64,000 nt of DNA from Halopseudomonas xinjiangensis (GCA_011050525.1 DRFO01000023.1:34532-98531); one strand, 5' to 3'. Numbered from the stretch's first letter, positions 1 to 8,125 are shown. The notes: generated from the letters alone by a model not told the origin. Program-made: numbers and translations.

Positions 1-462
1 GGTATCGAGCTGCAAGAGCAACTGGAGTCCCACGCCTTTGATCTAGGCGGCAGCGACTACTGCGCGCCAGGACAGCTGGTCGGTGACTTTATCCGCGGCA
101 AGGCCTCACGCGAATTCGGCGAAGTAGAGCCTTCCTACAAACCCGGCGTACTGTTGGGCGATCTTGCCTCCTCCCTGCCAGGCTACGTAATCGACGCCAT
201 CCGCGAGGCTCTGCCGGCCTTTGGCAAGCAGATCCGCGGCTTTGATCGTCACGACGCCGTGCTGACCGGCATTGAAACCCGCACCTCGTCCCCCATCCGG
301 ATCAAACGTGATAACGAGTCCCTGCAGAGCATCAATACTCGCGGGCTATATCCCGCCGGCGAAGGCGCGGGGTATGCGGGCGGCATCCTGTCTGCTGGAG
401 TTGACGGGATAAAGGTGGCGGAAGCGGTCGCGACCGCCATGCTGGCAGATTTGCCTGGTTGA
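1..462 (+). CDS. NAD(P)/FAD-dependent oxidoreductase, C-terminal part
   Basis: The frame is open from the first base, so the gene starts left of the window and only the last 153 residues are visible. The C-terminus carries a glycine-rich flavin-binding segment (GLYPAGEGAGYAGGI) followed by an alanine-rich helix, typical of the large uncharacterised FAD-dependent dehydrogenases of the COG2509 type. In this family the segment closes the FAD site; the substrate is not known. The family is inferred from this end alone, so other HI0933-like flavoproteins remain possible. The next gene follows after about 85 nt on the same strand. Confidence 0.75.
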   Translation, partial: GIELQEQLESHAFDLGGSDYCAPGQLVGDFIRGKASREFGEVEPSYKPGVLLGDLASSLPGYVIDAIREALPAFGKQIRGFDRHDAVLTGIETRTSSPIRIKRDNESLQSINTRGLYPAGEGAGYAGGILSAGVDGIKVAEAVATAMLADLPG

Positions 463-547
463 CCTGCCGGCCAGCGGAAAGACTGAACGCCATAGGCTTA
501 ATCAAGTCCATTTCAGGACATCTTCCTGAATCCTGATGGAGAAGCCC

Positions 548-1633
548 ATGGCCCAGCCCCTGCCGATCCGCCCGCTCCCCTTCGAACCCCGATTCGAAGA
601 AGTTGCCGATGATGAAGCCGACACCAGCCGCGCAATCGTTGAGGCACTTCGCTATATCATCGAAACCACCTACGAGGACGGCGGCCATGCCATACGCAGC
701 GTCCATGCCAAGAGCCATGGGCTGCTGGAAGGTCATCTGACCGTGTTGGAAGGGCTGGCGCCTGAGCTCGCTCAGGGAGCCTTTGCCACGCCAGGTACTC
801 GGCCCGTGGTCATGCGTTTTTCCACTAATCCTGGCGACATCCTGGACGACAATGTGTCTACCCCTCGGGGTCTGGCGATCAAGATAATGGAGGTCGAAGG
901 TTCGCGCCTGCCAGGCAGCGAAGACGACGCAACGCAGGATTTCGTCATGGTCAACGCGCCCGTGTTCATTGCTCCAGATCCAAAGGCCTTTCTCAAGTCG
1001 CTGAAACTGCTCGCCAAGACCACCGATAAGGCACCTAGCGCCAAACAGGCACTATCCGCCGTACTGCGCGGCGCCGAGTCAGCCATAGAAGCGGTTGGTG
1101 GTGAAAGTGCGATGCTCAAATCAATGGGTGGTCACCCCGAAACCAATATTTTGGGCGAAACCTTTTACAGCGTCGTACCGGTTCTTTACGGGCCGTATTT
1201 TGCAAAGATCAACGTTGTCCCGGTCTCGGCCGAGCTAAAGGAGCTAACCGACCAGAAAGTTGACCTGAAGGACAAGCCCAACGGCCTGCGTGAGGCAGTC
1301 AACCAACACTTTGCTCGCCACGGCGGCACCTGGGAGGTGCGCGTCCAATTGGCTACTGACCTCAAGGAAATGCCCATTGAAGACGCTACGGTGGAGTGGC
1401 CCGAAGACCAGAGCCCGTACCTGACCGTGGCCCGTATCGAGGTTACGCCGCAGTCTGCCTGGACCGACGAGCGTTCCACGAAAATCGACGACGGCATGTC
1501 GTTCAGCCCTTGGCACGGCCTGGCCGCGCACCGACCACTCGGTGGCATCATGCGCTCGCGCAAGCCCGCCTATGAGATGTCTGCCGGCTTTCGCGCCGAA
1601 CATAATGGCTGTCCGATTCGTGAGCCCCGTTAA
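548..1633 (+). CDS. catalase family (SrpA-like) haem protein
   Basis: A 361-residue protein of the small catalase-like family (y4iL/SrpA type), shorter than typical 480-750 residue catalases. Visible catalase-fold features are the N-terminal segment with His-Gly-Leu-Leu-Glu-Gly-His, the RFSTNPGDILDD strand, and near the C-terminus an Arg-x-x-x-Ala-Tyr (RSRKPAYEM), where the proximal haem tyrosine is expected. The likely role is peroxide or organic peroxide removal, or haem peroxidase chemistry. There is no signal peptide, so it is probably cytoplasmic. An upstream in-frame ATG at 536 exists, but GGAG at 538-541 sits 6 nt before the ATG at 548, which favours 548. The exact substrate cannot be told from sequence. 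Confidence 0.85.
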   Translation: MAQPLPIRPLPFEPRFEEVADDEADTSRAIVEALRYIIETTYEDGGHAIRSVHAKSHGLLEGHLTVLEGLAPELAQGAFATPGTRPVVMRFSTNPGDILDDNVSTPRGLAIKIMEVEGSRLPGSEDDATQDFVMVNAPVFIAPDPKAFLKSLKLLAKTTDKAPSAKQALSAVLRGAESAIEAVGGESAMLKSMGGHPETNILGETFYSVVPVLYGPYFAKINVVPVSAELKELTDQKVDLKDKPNGLREAVNQHFARHGGTWEVRVQLATDLKEMPIEDATVEWPEDQSPYLTVARIEVTPQSAWTDERSTKIDDGMSFSPWHGLAAHRPLGGIMRSRKPAYEMSAGFRAEHNGCPIREPR

Positions 1634-1716
1634 CAGGGTCGAAGCCCTTTAGCCGTGCCAATACCACATTTTTGCGACAGCAGGTGGCTACTATGCAGTT
1701 GCCCCTGCCGGTTGAC

Positions 1717-1748
1717 GTGATATCACTCCAGCCCTTACCGTGATATCA
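1717..1748. repeat. two GTGATATCA palindromic elements before the pyruvyl transferase gene
   Basis: GTGATATCAC at 1717-1726 is a perfect 10-bp palindrome, and GTGATATCA recurs at 1740-1748, 23 bp further on, about two helical turns. The pair lies just upstream of the pyruvyl transferase start at 1776 and looks like a tandem operator for a dimeric regulator. This is inferred from geometry only; the regulator is not identified. Confidence 0.35.
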
Positions 1749-1775
1749 AATCAACCATTTTTGAAGAGCGCAACG

Positions 1776-2975
1776 ATGAATATCGGCATTCTCACTTTCC
1801 AGAGAGCTCATAATTACGGTGCTCAGTTCCAGGCTTATGCCCTCCAGACCTTTCTTGGTGATCATCAGCACAACGCAGAATTTATCGACTACTGGCCCGC
1901 GTATCGAAAAGGCATGTACGACATGCTTGATCTGAGTGCGATGGGCTCGAACCTCAGTCCGTTCCAAAAACTGAAAAAGACTACCAAGTCCCTTCTGAAA
2001 CTGGCGCTCACATACCCCCGGAAAAAGACAAGGCATGAGCGGTTCGAGCGCTTCATGGCCCAGCACCTGAATTTTTCCGCTGCCCCTACAATCCTGGCAG
2101 GAAAAGACATTCCCCGGCACTACGATGCGTATGTGTTTGGAAGTGACCAGATTTGGCGCTACAACCAGTTCAATAAACATCTTGGTTATGACAGTGTCTA
2201 CTGGGGAAAGTACCCGGCTGATATCTCCGCCAGGAAGGTCAGCTATGCTGCAAGCATGGGGGTGCTGGACCAGGCAGATACTGAACTCGATTTCATTTCT
2301 GGCAAGCTTGAGCACTTTGACGCGCTTTCCGTAAGAGAAAACTCCCTTAAAGATCTGCTTCAGCCGCTCACCCGCAAGCCCATCAGCAAAGTATTGGATC
2401 CCGCTTTCTTGTTGGACAAAACCCGCTGGGCCGCCCTCGCGGCCAAAAACATGGCCCTTCCCGAACAATACGTACTGCTCTACAACCTCAACAAGTCCAG
2501 CCGGGCGACGAGTCTGGCTGATGATTTAGCCAATAAACTTGGCTGCGCTGTATTTGAGCTGAGCAGCGAGGTGGTACCTTTCGATATCTCCCGGCGCTAC
2601 CAGAACACCGCTGGACCAGCTGAATTTTTGGCCTTGTTCGAGAACGCTACGCACGTTATATCGACGTCCTTCCACGGCGTGGTTTTTTCTCTGATCTTTG
2701 AAAAGCAGTTTCAGGCACTTGGCCTGGGACAAAACGCATCCCGAGTCACCAATCTACTGACCGACCTGGGGATTCCCGAGCGATATTCAGCGTCTGGAGC
2801 GGCCACTCCAGCGCCCGGTTTTCATGATCTGATAGATTACAAGGCGGTGAATGAACTGCTGAGCAGGCTGCGCGAGGATTCCGTCCAATTTCTTATGGAT
2901 AACGTCGTCAACGGCGAAAAGGATCCTGTTGAGAAGCCGAAGTCAGCCTCCGTCGGGCTAGCTGAAACCTATTAG
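1776..2975 (+). CDS. polysaccharide pyruvyl transferase family protein
   Basis: A 399-residue protein with the family's signature blocks in order: an N-terminal NYGA motif (about residues 13-16), GSDQIW (about 124), SYAAS (about 159), SVREN, DPAFLL and STSFHGVVFSLIF near residue 300. Members transfer a pyruvyl group from phosphoenolpyruvate to sugars of exopolysaccharide, cell wall polymer or glycan. The frame is open from a GTG at 1740, but that codon lies in a palindromic repeat, whereas the ATG at 1776 follows GAAGAG at about 7 nt, so 1776 is preferred. No other glycan biosynthesis gene is nearby, which is unusual for the family. Base composition looks more AT-rich than the neighbours by eye. 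Transfer from another genome is plausible but unproven. Confidence 0.85.
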   Translation: MNIGILTFQRAHNYGAQFQAYALQTFLGDHQHNAEFIDYWPAYRKGMYDMLDLSAMGSNLSPFQKLKKTTKSLLKLALTYPRKKTRHERFERFMAQHLNFSAAPTILAGKDIPRHYDAYVFGSDQIWRYNQFNKHLGYDSVYWGKYPADISARKVSYAASMGVLDQADTELDFISGKLEHFDALSVRENSLKDLLQPLTRKPISKVLDPAFLLDKTRWAALAAKNMALPEQYVLLYNLNKSSRATSLADDLANKLGCAVFELSSEVVPFDISRRYQNTAGPAEFLALFENATHVISTSFHGVVFSLIFEKQFQALGLGQNASRVTNLLTDLGIPERYSASGAATPAPGFHDLIDYKAVNELLSRLREDSVQFLMDNVVNGEKDPVEKPKSASVGLAETY

Positions 2976-3105
2976 AGCCAGGAATATGGCGCGCTGGCCG
3001 CTTCTCGCTCGTATCAGCTAAGTTCAGATAGACGAATCGCGATCCAATATCCAGCAACGCTCCTTGCGATACCGACCAAGGTTTCTCCGTTCCACGCGCT
3101 CACCG

Positions 3106-3990
3106 TTAGGTATGGTCGCCTTTAGCCGCATCTACCTTGGCCTGGGTTTTGGTCTCGAAATCAGTCGCGTCGTGTCGTTCGGGCAGTTGCTCTTCTGGCT
3201 CGCCCCAGGTTCTATTGACCATTCGCCCACGCTGCACCGCTGGTCTCTGCGCAATCTGCTCGGTCCAACGGATTACATTCTTATAGGTGTGGGCCTCCAG
3301 AAACTCTGCCGCCTGATAGGCCTGGTTGGTAACCAAAGCGCCATACCAGGGCCAGATGGCCATATCAGCGATGGTGTAATCGTCGCCCGAGATGTATTGA
3401 TGACTGGCTAACTGACGATCAAGCACGTCGAGTTGGCGCTTGACCTCCATGGTGTAGCGATTGATCGGATATTCGAATTTCTCTGGCGCATACGCATAGA
3501 AATGACCGAAGCCTCCGCCAAGCATTGGCGCACTGCCCATCTGCCAGAATAGCCAGGAAAGACACTCGGTACGCATGGCGTTATCGGAGGGAAGAAACGC
3601 CCCAAATTTTTCTGCCAGATAAAGCAGTATCGAGCCCGACTCGAAAATGCGAATGGCCGGGGTTACGCTCCGGTCTACTAGGGCTGGAATTTTCGAGTTG
3701 GGATTGACCTCGACGAAGCCGCTACCGAACTGGTCGCCATCGGAAATCCTGATGAGATGTGCATCGTACTCCGCTCCGTCAACGCCCTGCGCCAACAGCT
3801 CCTCAAGCATGATGGTGACCTTTACGCCGTTGGGCGTTGCCAGCGAATAGAGCTGCAGCGGATGCTTGCCCACTGGCAGCGCTTTTTCATGGGTAGGTCC
3901 GGCGACAGGTCGATTGATTTTAGCGAAGGCGCCTCCGTTTTCGGCGTCCCAGGTCCAGACCTTGGGTGGCATGTAGGTTCCGTCTGTCAT
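3106..3990 (-). CDS. yghU: glutathione S-transferase family, YghU-type disulfide-bond oxidoreductase
   Basis: A 294-residue protein closely resembling the YghU branch of the glutathione transferase superfamily (E. coli YghU about 288 residues). It has the extended N-terminal arm (WTWDAENGG), a thioredoxin-fold domain with the SLATPNGVKV region and the NPNSKIPALVD cis-proline loop, and an all-helical C-terminal domain (about 150-270). YghU enzymes bind two glutathiones and act in disulfide reduction and peroxide handling rather than classical conjugation. It is the sole gene on this strand here, facing away from the entericidin gene's 3' end. gshA and gshB lie elsewhere in the same window. Confidence 0.9.
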   Translation of the reverse strand: MTDGTYMPPKVWTWDAENGGAFAKINRPVAGPTHEKALPVGKHPLQLYSLATPNGVKVTIMLEELLAQGVDGAEYDAHLIRISDGDQFGSGFVEVNPNSKIPALVDRSVTPAIRIFESGSILLYLAEKFGAFLPSDNAMRTECLSWLFWQMGSAPMLGGGFGHFYAYAPEKFEYPINRYTMEVKRQLDVLDRQLASHQYISGDDYTIADMAIWPWYGALVTNQAYQAAEFLEAHTYKNVIRWTEQIAQRPAVQRGRMVNRTWGEPEEQLPERHDATDFETKTQAKVDAAKGDHT

Positions 3991-4272
3991 AACGATTCTC
4001 TCGTGCGAGGTGTAGGAAAGGACCCAGGACGCCGCTTAACATTCAAAGCGAATGCCAAGGGGGCCAATACAATAATTGGTGACTTTTGCTGCTGATGCAA
4101 TTCGGAATGCGAAGAAACTGTGCGGCCGCATTGAATAGCAGCCTGGAATCCAGGGACAGATCAGTTTCGTCAGATGCTCGAAGTCCGATCTGCCCCCTTC
4201 TTGTTACCAGAAATCGACAACGGCACGGAGCTGATCCTGGCCCATAACTGACGCGCCCTGATCAGCAAATAA
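3991..4272. other. intergenic region between yghU and the entericidin gene
   Basis: A 282-nt stretch without a convincing gene. It must hold the yghU promoter, on the minus strand, and the 3' end of the entericidin transcript. An imperfect inverted repeat (GGGACAGATC at 4153-4162, GATCTGCCCC at 4187-4196) could fold into a 10-bp stem with one mismatch, but there is no clear U-tract in the direction of transcription. No further signal was recognised. Confidence 0.5.
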
Positions 4273-4407
4273 TCAATCCCGCGCTTCTTCCTGAATGGCC
4301 TCACCGCCGCTTTCTAGATCCTCACCCGCGCCTTCCATAGTGTTGCAGCCAATCAGGCCAAACATCAGGGTCATGCTAAGCAAAAGAGATTTGATCGCCA
4401 GGCTCAT
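4273..4407 (-). CDS. entericidin A/B family small lipoprotein
   Basis: A 44-residue reading frame below the usual ORF size cutoff. It starts at ATG 4407 with a strong ribosome site (AGGAG, 7 nt upstream) and ends at TGA 4273. The N-terminus is a short lipoprotein signal (MSLAIKSLLLSMTLMFG) ending in the lipobox Leu-Ile-Gly-Cys, followed by NTMEGAGEDLESGGEAIQ, the characteristic entericidin core. Entericidins are tiny cell-envelope lipoproteins, described in enterobacteria as a toxin/antidote pair linked to stationary-phase lysis; in pseudomonads they usually occur singly and their role is unclear. Only one copy is seen here. It is lipid-anchored, probably in the outer membrane. Confidence 0.85.
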   Translation of the reverse strand: MSLAIKSLLLSMTLMFGLIGCNTMEGAGEDLESGGEAIQEEARD

Positions 4408-4803
4408 AATTAACTCCTAATCGAACGCTTCGAAAAAATGAAGCAAAAGAATCACAACGGCGAAATAGTGCCAATAGTTGGCTGAAGCCGCTGCGACACA
4501 TTCTGGGACAAGCCTCCAACTCCAACAGGAGAGGCGGCAGATTTTCCGGCCCCAGCTCAAGCTTAGGCCTGTCGAAAGCGAAACGGTTCAATTGATGGTC
4601 AGAGTTGAGTTTAAATCGTTGATTCATCCATACATTGCTCGCCTATTCGTAGAGCCACTGCGCTCGCCGAGTCGTTATAAGCTCCCTAAAGATTTTTTCC
4701 CTTTCGCCGATATCTTGAAAAGGCACCTGTGCCATCAACAATAAAATACCAAAGCATTCGCTGTTGCTGAAGGTACTGGACTACCCGAGAAGGGAGAAAT
4801 TTC
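4408..4803. other. 396-nt intergenic region with motility promoter
   Basis: This region separates the divergent entericidin gene and the Cache-domain gene. The only signal recognised is the sigma-28-type promoter at 4687-4713. An open frame at 4478-4744 has no ribosome site worth the name and no recognisable protein features, so it is not called. Confidence 0.6.
4687..4713 (+). promoter_or_regulatory. sigma-28 (FliA)-type promoter
   Basis: TAAAGATT at 4687-4694, an 11-nt spacer, and GCCGATAT at 4706-4713 match the FliA consensus TAAAGTTT-N11-GCCGATAA at 14 of 16 positions. Transcription would begin near 4720, about 85 nt before the Cache-protein start codon. The placement in front of a secreted sensor domain and a chemoreceptor makes biological sense, as FliA drives late flagellar and chemotaxis genes. 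It was found by eye and not tested. Confidence 0.8.
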
Positions 4804-5274
4804 ATGCTACGTTCAAGGTTCAACAGCGTCGTCCGCGCTGTGGCGATTACCGTTCTCATCGCTCCCATTACCGCTTTTGCCGGTCCGAAGGAAGACGCCG
4901 TCGATATGGTCGACCGAGCGTATGACTTCTGGCACACCCACGGCCGCGAGGCCGCGATACAGGCCTTCCACGATCCCAACGGCGAATTCATCAAGGGTGA
5001 TCTCTATATCTGGGTCAGCACGGGAGACGGAGTGATCATCGCCCATGGCGGCACCCCCGCGCTGGCGGGCAAAAATCTCGGCGGCATGAAACTGCCCGAC
5101 GGCAGGAAGTTTGTTGAAGAAGTCCAGAAGGCGACCAGCACAGACGGCCAAGGCTGGGTGAGCTACACCTGGACCCACCCTGTGACCAGAAAGCCCGGCA
5201 TGAAAATGACCTACGTCCGCGACCTGAGCCCGGACCGCACCGCAGTCGGCGTTGGAATCTACGTCGAGGAGTAA
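4804..5274 (+). CDS. secreted single-Cache domain protein
   Basis: A 156-residue protein with a cleavable signal peptide (residues 1 to about 26, hydrophobic core AVAITVLIAPITAFA, likely cut before GPKED). The mature part is almost entirely a single-Cache domain: an N-terminal helix (DAVDMVDRAYDFWHTHG), then the beta sheet region with GEFIKGDLYIWVSTGDGVIIAHGG, GWVSYTWTHP and the final YVRDLSPDRTAVGVGIYVEE. Such free periplasmic Cache proteins have no transmembrane or signalling part, so they can only sense by binding a ligand and touching a partner. The ribosome site is AGAAGGGAG shortly before the ATG. A sigma-28-type promoter lies upstream and a chemoreceptor gene 51 nt downstream, which suggests a chemosensory role. 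The ligand is unknown. Confidence 0.85.
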   Translation: MLRSRFNSVVRAVAITVLIAPITAFAGPKEDAVDMVDRAYDFWHTHGREAAIQAFHDPNGEFIKGDLYIWVSTGDGVIIAHGGTPALAGKNLGGMKLPDGRKFVEEVQKATSTDGQGWVSYTWTHPVTRKPGMKMTYVRDLSPDRTAVGVGIYVEE

Positions 5275-5287
5275 CGAAGGATGCCTA

Positions 5288-5307
5288 GACCGGTCCCCAG
5301 ACCGGTC
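5288..5307 (+). repeat. perfect intercistronic inverted repeat (hairpin)
   Basis: GACCGGTC at 5288-5295 and again at 5300-5307, separated by CCCA, gives an 8-bp GC-rich stem with a 4-nt loop in the 51-nt gap between the Cache gene and the chemoreceptor gene. It is followed by ATTTAG rather than a U-run, so it is more likely an mRNA stability or attenuation element than a full terminator. Each arm is itself palindromic, so a pair of protein-binding sites is an alternative. Confidence 0.6.
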
Positions 5308-5325
5308 ATTTAGCGGACAAACCTC

Positions 5326-6942
5326 ATGAAGCTGAAAATCAAAGGGAAGCTGCTCGCAGCGCCATTGGTCGCCGTAGCGATGATGACTGCAATGGGCGGG
5401 GTGAACTACTACACCGCGACCGTCCAGAAAGACAATACTATCGAAAGCTTTGAGCACAACTTTCAGCGCGTGCAGATTATTTCCGCCCTGCTGAGCAAGC
5501 TAGGTTCGTTACACGCCGCCGGCTGGCGCGTCATAAGCTTCTCGGGCTGGGACCAGGCCGGTGACAGCGCAGGAGCCTTCTCTGCGATCATAGAGGCGAC
5601 GAAGCAGGAACAGGCCAGGCTCATCAGTCTCGCTCAAGACGAGCGTATTCATCCAAGTACCCGCGAACTGCTGGCAAAGGCCTTGGCACTACTCAACGAG
5701 TACGTCGCGGCGCTGGAAAACACGTCCACGGTTGTCGGTATCGAGGTCAGCGCGGCGAGCATGATCATGGAGCAGGCCGACAACCAGCTCAAGCTACTGG
5801 TAGAAGGTCTGGAAGCGGAGGCCAGCAGCGATAACCACGGCATGATTGAGCGTTCCCGAGTGCAGGCCAATACCGCCATCATGATTTCGCTGGCCCTTGC
5901 ACTGACGGGGATCATTCTATCGCTGCTGGTGTCACTGAATATCGCGCGCAAGCTGACCGAGCAAATCAAGACTAGCCGCAAAGCCATCAAAATTGCATCG
6001 GCGGGCGACCTGACCTGCCGAATCAAGGTTACATCCGATGACGAGCTAGGCGATCTCGCCATCAATTTCAATGAGTTGATCGAGAAGCTTCAGACCGATG
6101 TGATCGGTACGCTGGTCACGACCTCAAGCAAGCTGACCGAAGCTGCCGATGCCGTTGACGGCGCCAGCCGCAGCACGGTCGGCGGCGCTCAGCATCAGCG
6201 CGTCGAAATGGAGCAAGTCGCCGCTGCGATCCATCAAATGGTGTTTACTTTCCACGAACTGGCCAAGCTCGCCACGCAAACCGCCGATGCCGCCAATGCG
6301 GCAGACAACGCTATCGTTCGCAACAACGAGGCCATGCACGATACGGTCGATTCAGTAGCCAGCCTGGCAAGCAAGCTTGAGAAGGGTACCGAAACAGTCA
6401 AACATCTGCTGGAAGAAAGCGAGCAGGTAGGCAAGGTGCTCGGCGTCATCCGTCAGGTAGCAGAGCAGACCAACCTGTTGGCTCTCAACGCAGCCATCGA
6501 GGCCGCTCGTGCCGGCGAGCAAGGACGCGGCTTTGCGGTGGTGGCCGACGAGGTGCGCGTACTGGCGCAGCGCACGCAGACATCAGCCGAAGAAATTCAG
6601 ACGATCATCGCCTCTTTGCAGGCCAGGGTCGACCAGGTAGCCGCCGTGATGAGCAGCGGCCATGAGCTCGTAGGCATGAGCGTCCGCAGCGCATCCGGCG
6701 CAGAGGAAGCTCTGAAAACGATGGATGAGGCGGTCACGACTATCATGGGCATGACCACCCAGACCGCAACCGCCGTGGAAGAGCAGAATCAGGTTTCCAA
6801 AAATATTGACGCAGGGATACAGAGAATCACCGAAGTGACGGCGCAAACCGAAAAGCTGGCGAACGACACCCAAACCGCCAGTGATTCTCTTAAGCGTTCC
6901 TCCGCCGATATGCGCAAGCTGATCGGCGCCTACAGAATTTAA
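5326..6942 (+). CDS. methyl-accepting chemotaxis protein
   Basis: A 538-residue chemoreceptor. It has transmembrane segment 1 at about 9-28, a mostly helical periplasmic region at about 30-185 without recognisable Cache or PAS strands, and transmembrane segment 2 at about 186-206. A HAMP domain follows (about 205-258, with [17 protein letters not shown]), then a long cytoplasmic coiled coil with the conserved hairpin tip around residues 380-405 ([20 protein letters not shown]). The protein ends at AYRI with no CheR-binding pentapeptide. It probably signals to a CheA/CheW array. The preceding gene encodes a free periplasmic Cache protein, so sensing may be indirect through that partner. No ribosome site stronger than GGACAAACC is seen. 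Confidence 0.92.
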   Translation: MKLKIKGKLLAAPLVAVAMMTAMGGVNYYTATVQKDNTIESFEHNFQRVQIISALLSKLGSLHAAGWRVISFSGWDQAGDSAGAFSAIIEATKQEQARLISLAQDERIHPSTRELLAKALALLNEYVAALENTSTVVGIEVSAASMIMEQADNQLKLLVEGLEAEASSDNHGMIERSRVQANTAIMISLALALTGIILSLLVSLNIARKLTEQIKTSRKAIKIASAGDLTCRIKVTSDDELGDLAINFNELIEKLQTDVIGTLVTTSSKLTEAADAVDGASRSTVGGAQHQRVEMEQVAAAIHQMVFTFHELAKLATQTADAANAADNAIVRNNEAMHDTVDSVASLASKLEKGTETVKHLLEESEQVGKVLGVIRQVAEQTNLLALNAAIEAARAGEQGRGFAVVADEVRVLAQRTQTSAEEIQTIIASLQARVDQVAAVMSSGHELVGMSVRSASGAEEALKTMDEAVTTIMGMTTQTATAVEEQNQVSKNIDAGIQRITEVTAQTEKLANDTQTASDSLKRSSADMRKLIGAYRI

Positions 6943-7047
6943 TGTGCTCGAGCCACCGCGGCTTGCCTCCGTGTCTGCCGGCGTCGGAGATCCAGAGCTT
7001 GAGAACAGTCCCAGAATTCTGAGCTCAGCTATGCCAATTCATCAACT

Positions 7048-7392
7048 TCAAGACAGGGGCGCCATACAGTGGCTGCACCTGCTGCTCCAAGGATGATGAA
7101 AACCGCCAGGCTCATCGGGGTCCGGAACGATAAGCGCCTTGCGCCCGCACACCTTGCAGATCACCAGATTTGATAAAGCCAGGGCAGCAAAGAGTCCCAC
7201 GAGCCCTGCCACCACAACCGAGAAGAACGGCAAGGACGGCATGTCCAGCAGCGCTTCCATATCTATTGTGGCCAAGACAAAGCCTGCACCCACCGGCGCA
7301 AACATAGCGAGAAGCGAGCCATACCAAAGCCACCGAACCAGGAAATACATGAACGAACGCTTCTCCGCGGGTTTAACAATGCCGTGTGCCAA
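7048..7392 (-). CDS. hypothetical membrane protein with zinc-ribbon cysteines
   Basis: A 114-residue protein I do not recognise. There are two transmembrane helices (about 18-43 and 54-78), then a soluble tail carrying two Cys-x-x-Cys pairs (Cys79/Cys82 and Cys106/Cys109) spaced like a zinc ribbon or rubredoxin-like knuckle. The N-terminus and the tail are probably cytoplasmic. It lies 37 nt downstream of the racemase on the same strand and could be cotranscribed, but a long inverted repeat (7404-7434) sits in between. The start at ATG 7392 follows AAAGAG on the coding strand, a modest ribosome site. The function is unknown. Confidence 0.6.
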   Translation of the reverse strand: MAHGIVKPAEKRSFMYFLVRWLWYGSLLAMFAPVGAGFVLATIDMEALLDMPSLPFFSVVVAGLVGLFAALALSNLVICKVCGRKALIVPDPDEPGGFHHPWSSRCSHCMAPLS

Positions 7393-7403
7393 AAGAGTGA
7401 CGA

Positions 7404-7434
7404 TTTAACCATCACTATGGCTGCAATGGTTAAA
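7404..7434. repeat. inverted repeat across the racemase stop codon
   Basis: TTTAACCAT at 7404-7412 and ATGGTTAAA at 7426-7434 form a perfect 9-bp stem with a 13-nt loop. The flanks AAAGAG (7392-7397) and CTCTTT (7435-7440) can extend it after a 6-nt bulge. The repeat includes the racemase stop codon (7430-7432). Without a clear U-tract it is best described as an RNA structure or operator between racemase and membrane protein genes. Confidence 0.5.
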
Positions 7435-8125
7435 CTCTTTCCAGCGCGAGCTCGACCGCCTGATTCACGTGGATTTCTGTCGTGTCGTAGAGCTTCACTT
7501 TTGTATCTGAACCTTGAACCAGGAGCCCTATTTCAGTACATCCCAAAATCACTGCCCTAGCCCCGTCACCCGCCAGGGTTGAGATCACATCAAGGTAGGC
7601 CGCCTTTGAATCAGGATTGATTACTCCCAGACATAGCTCGTCATAGATTACCGCATGAACAACTTTCCGCTGCGCATCGCTCGGCACGATGACTTTTATC
7701 CCATGCCCTTGAAGCCGATCACGATAAAAAGCTTGCTCCATAGTGAACCTGGTACCGAGCAATCCTACGCAATCTATCCCGTCCCGTAGCAATACGTTGG
7801 CTGTTGCATCTGCGATGTGCAGCAGCGGCAAGCTCACTGCTTGCTCTATTTGAGGCGCAACCTTATGCATGGTATTGGTACAAATGAGCAGAAAATCTGC
7901 GCCAGCAGCCTGAACCGACCGGGCTGCTGACGTCAGTATCTGGGCAGCTGCGTCCCAGTCACCTCGCTGCTGAAGTGCTTCAATCTCGGAAAAATCGACG
8001 CTGTAGAGAACGAGCTTTGCTGAGTGGAGCCCACCCAGTTGCTCTCGCACCTTCTGGTTCAACAAGCGGTAATACGTTTGGGTTGATTCCCAACTCATAC
8101 CGCCAATCAATCCCATCGTTTTCAT
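7430..8125 (-). CDS. aspartate/glutamate racemase family protein
   Basis: A 231-residue amino-acid racemase of the aspartate/glutamate superfamily (YgeA/RacX-like). It begins MGLIGGMSWEST, the family's N-terminal signature. The two catalytic cysteines are visible in LICTNTMHK (about residue 83) and VILGCTEIG (about residue 193), one in each pseudo-symmetric half. Cofactor-independent enzymes of this type interconvert L- and D-amino acids; YgeA itself prefers homoserine and other broad substrates. It is cytoplasmic. Its specificity cannot be assigned from sequence. It is divergent from the unknown gene pair starting at 8375. Confidence 0.88.
   Translation of the reverse strand: MKTMGLIGGMSWESTQTYYRLLNQKVREQLGGLHSAKLVLYSVDFSEIEALQQRGDWDAAAQILTSAARSVQAAGADFLLICTNTMHKVAPQIEQAVSLPLLHIADATANVLLRDGIDCVGLLGTRFTMEQAFYRDRLQGHGIKVIVPSDAQRKVVHAVIYDELCLGVINPDSKAAYLDVISTLAGDGARAVILGCTEIGLLVQGSDTKVKLYDTTEIHVNQAVELALERV

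Noticed and set aside
4153..4196. Inverted repeat GGGACAGATC / GATCTGCCCC as a terminator
   Set aside because: There is a mismatch, a 24-nt loop and no U-tract in the direction of the entericidin transcript; left as an unassigned repeat.
4478..4744. 88-codon frame before the Cache gene
   Set aside because: It has no good ribosome site and contains the sigma-28 promoter within it; the sequence shows no protein-like pattern.
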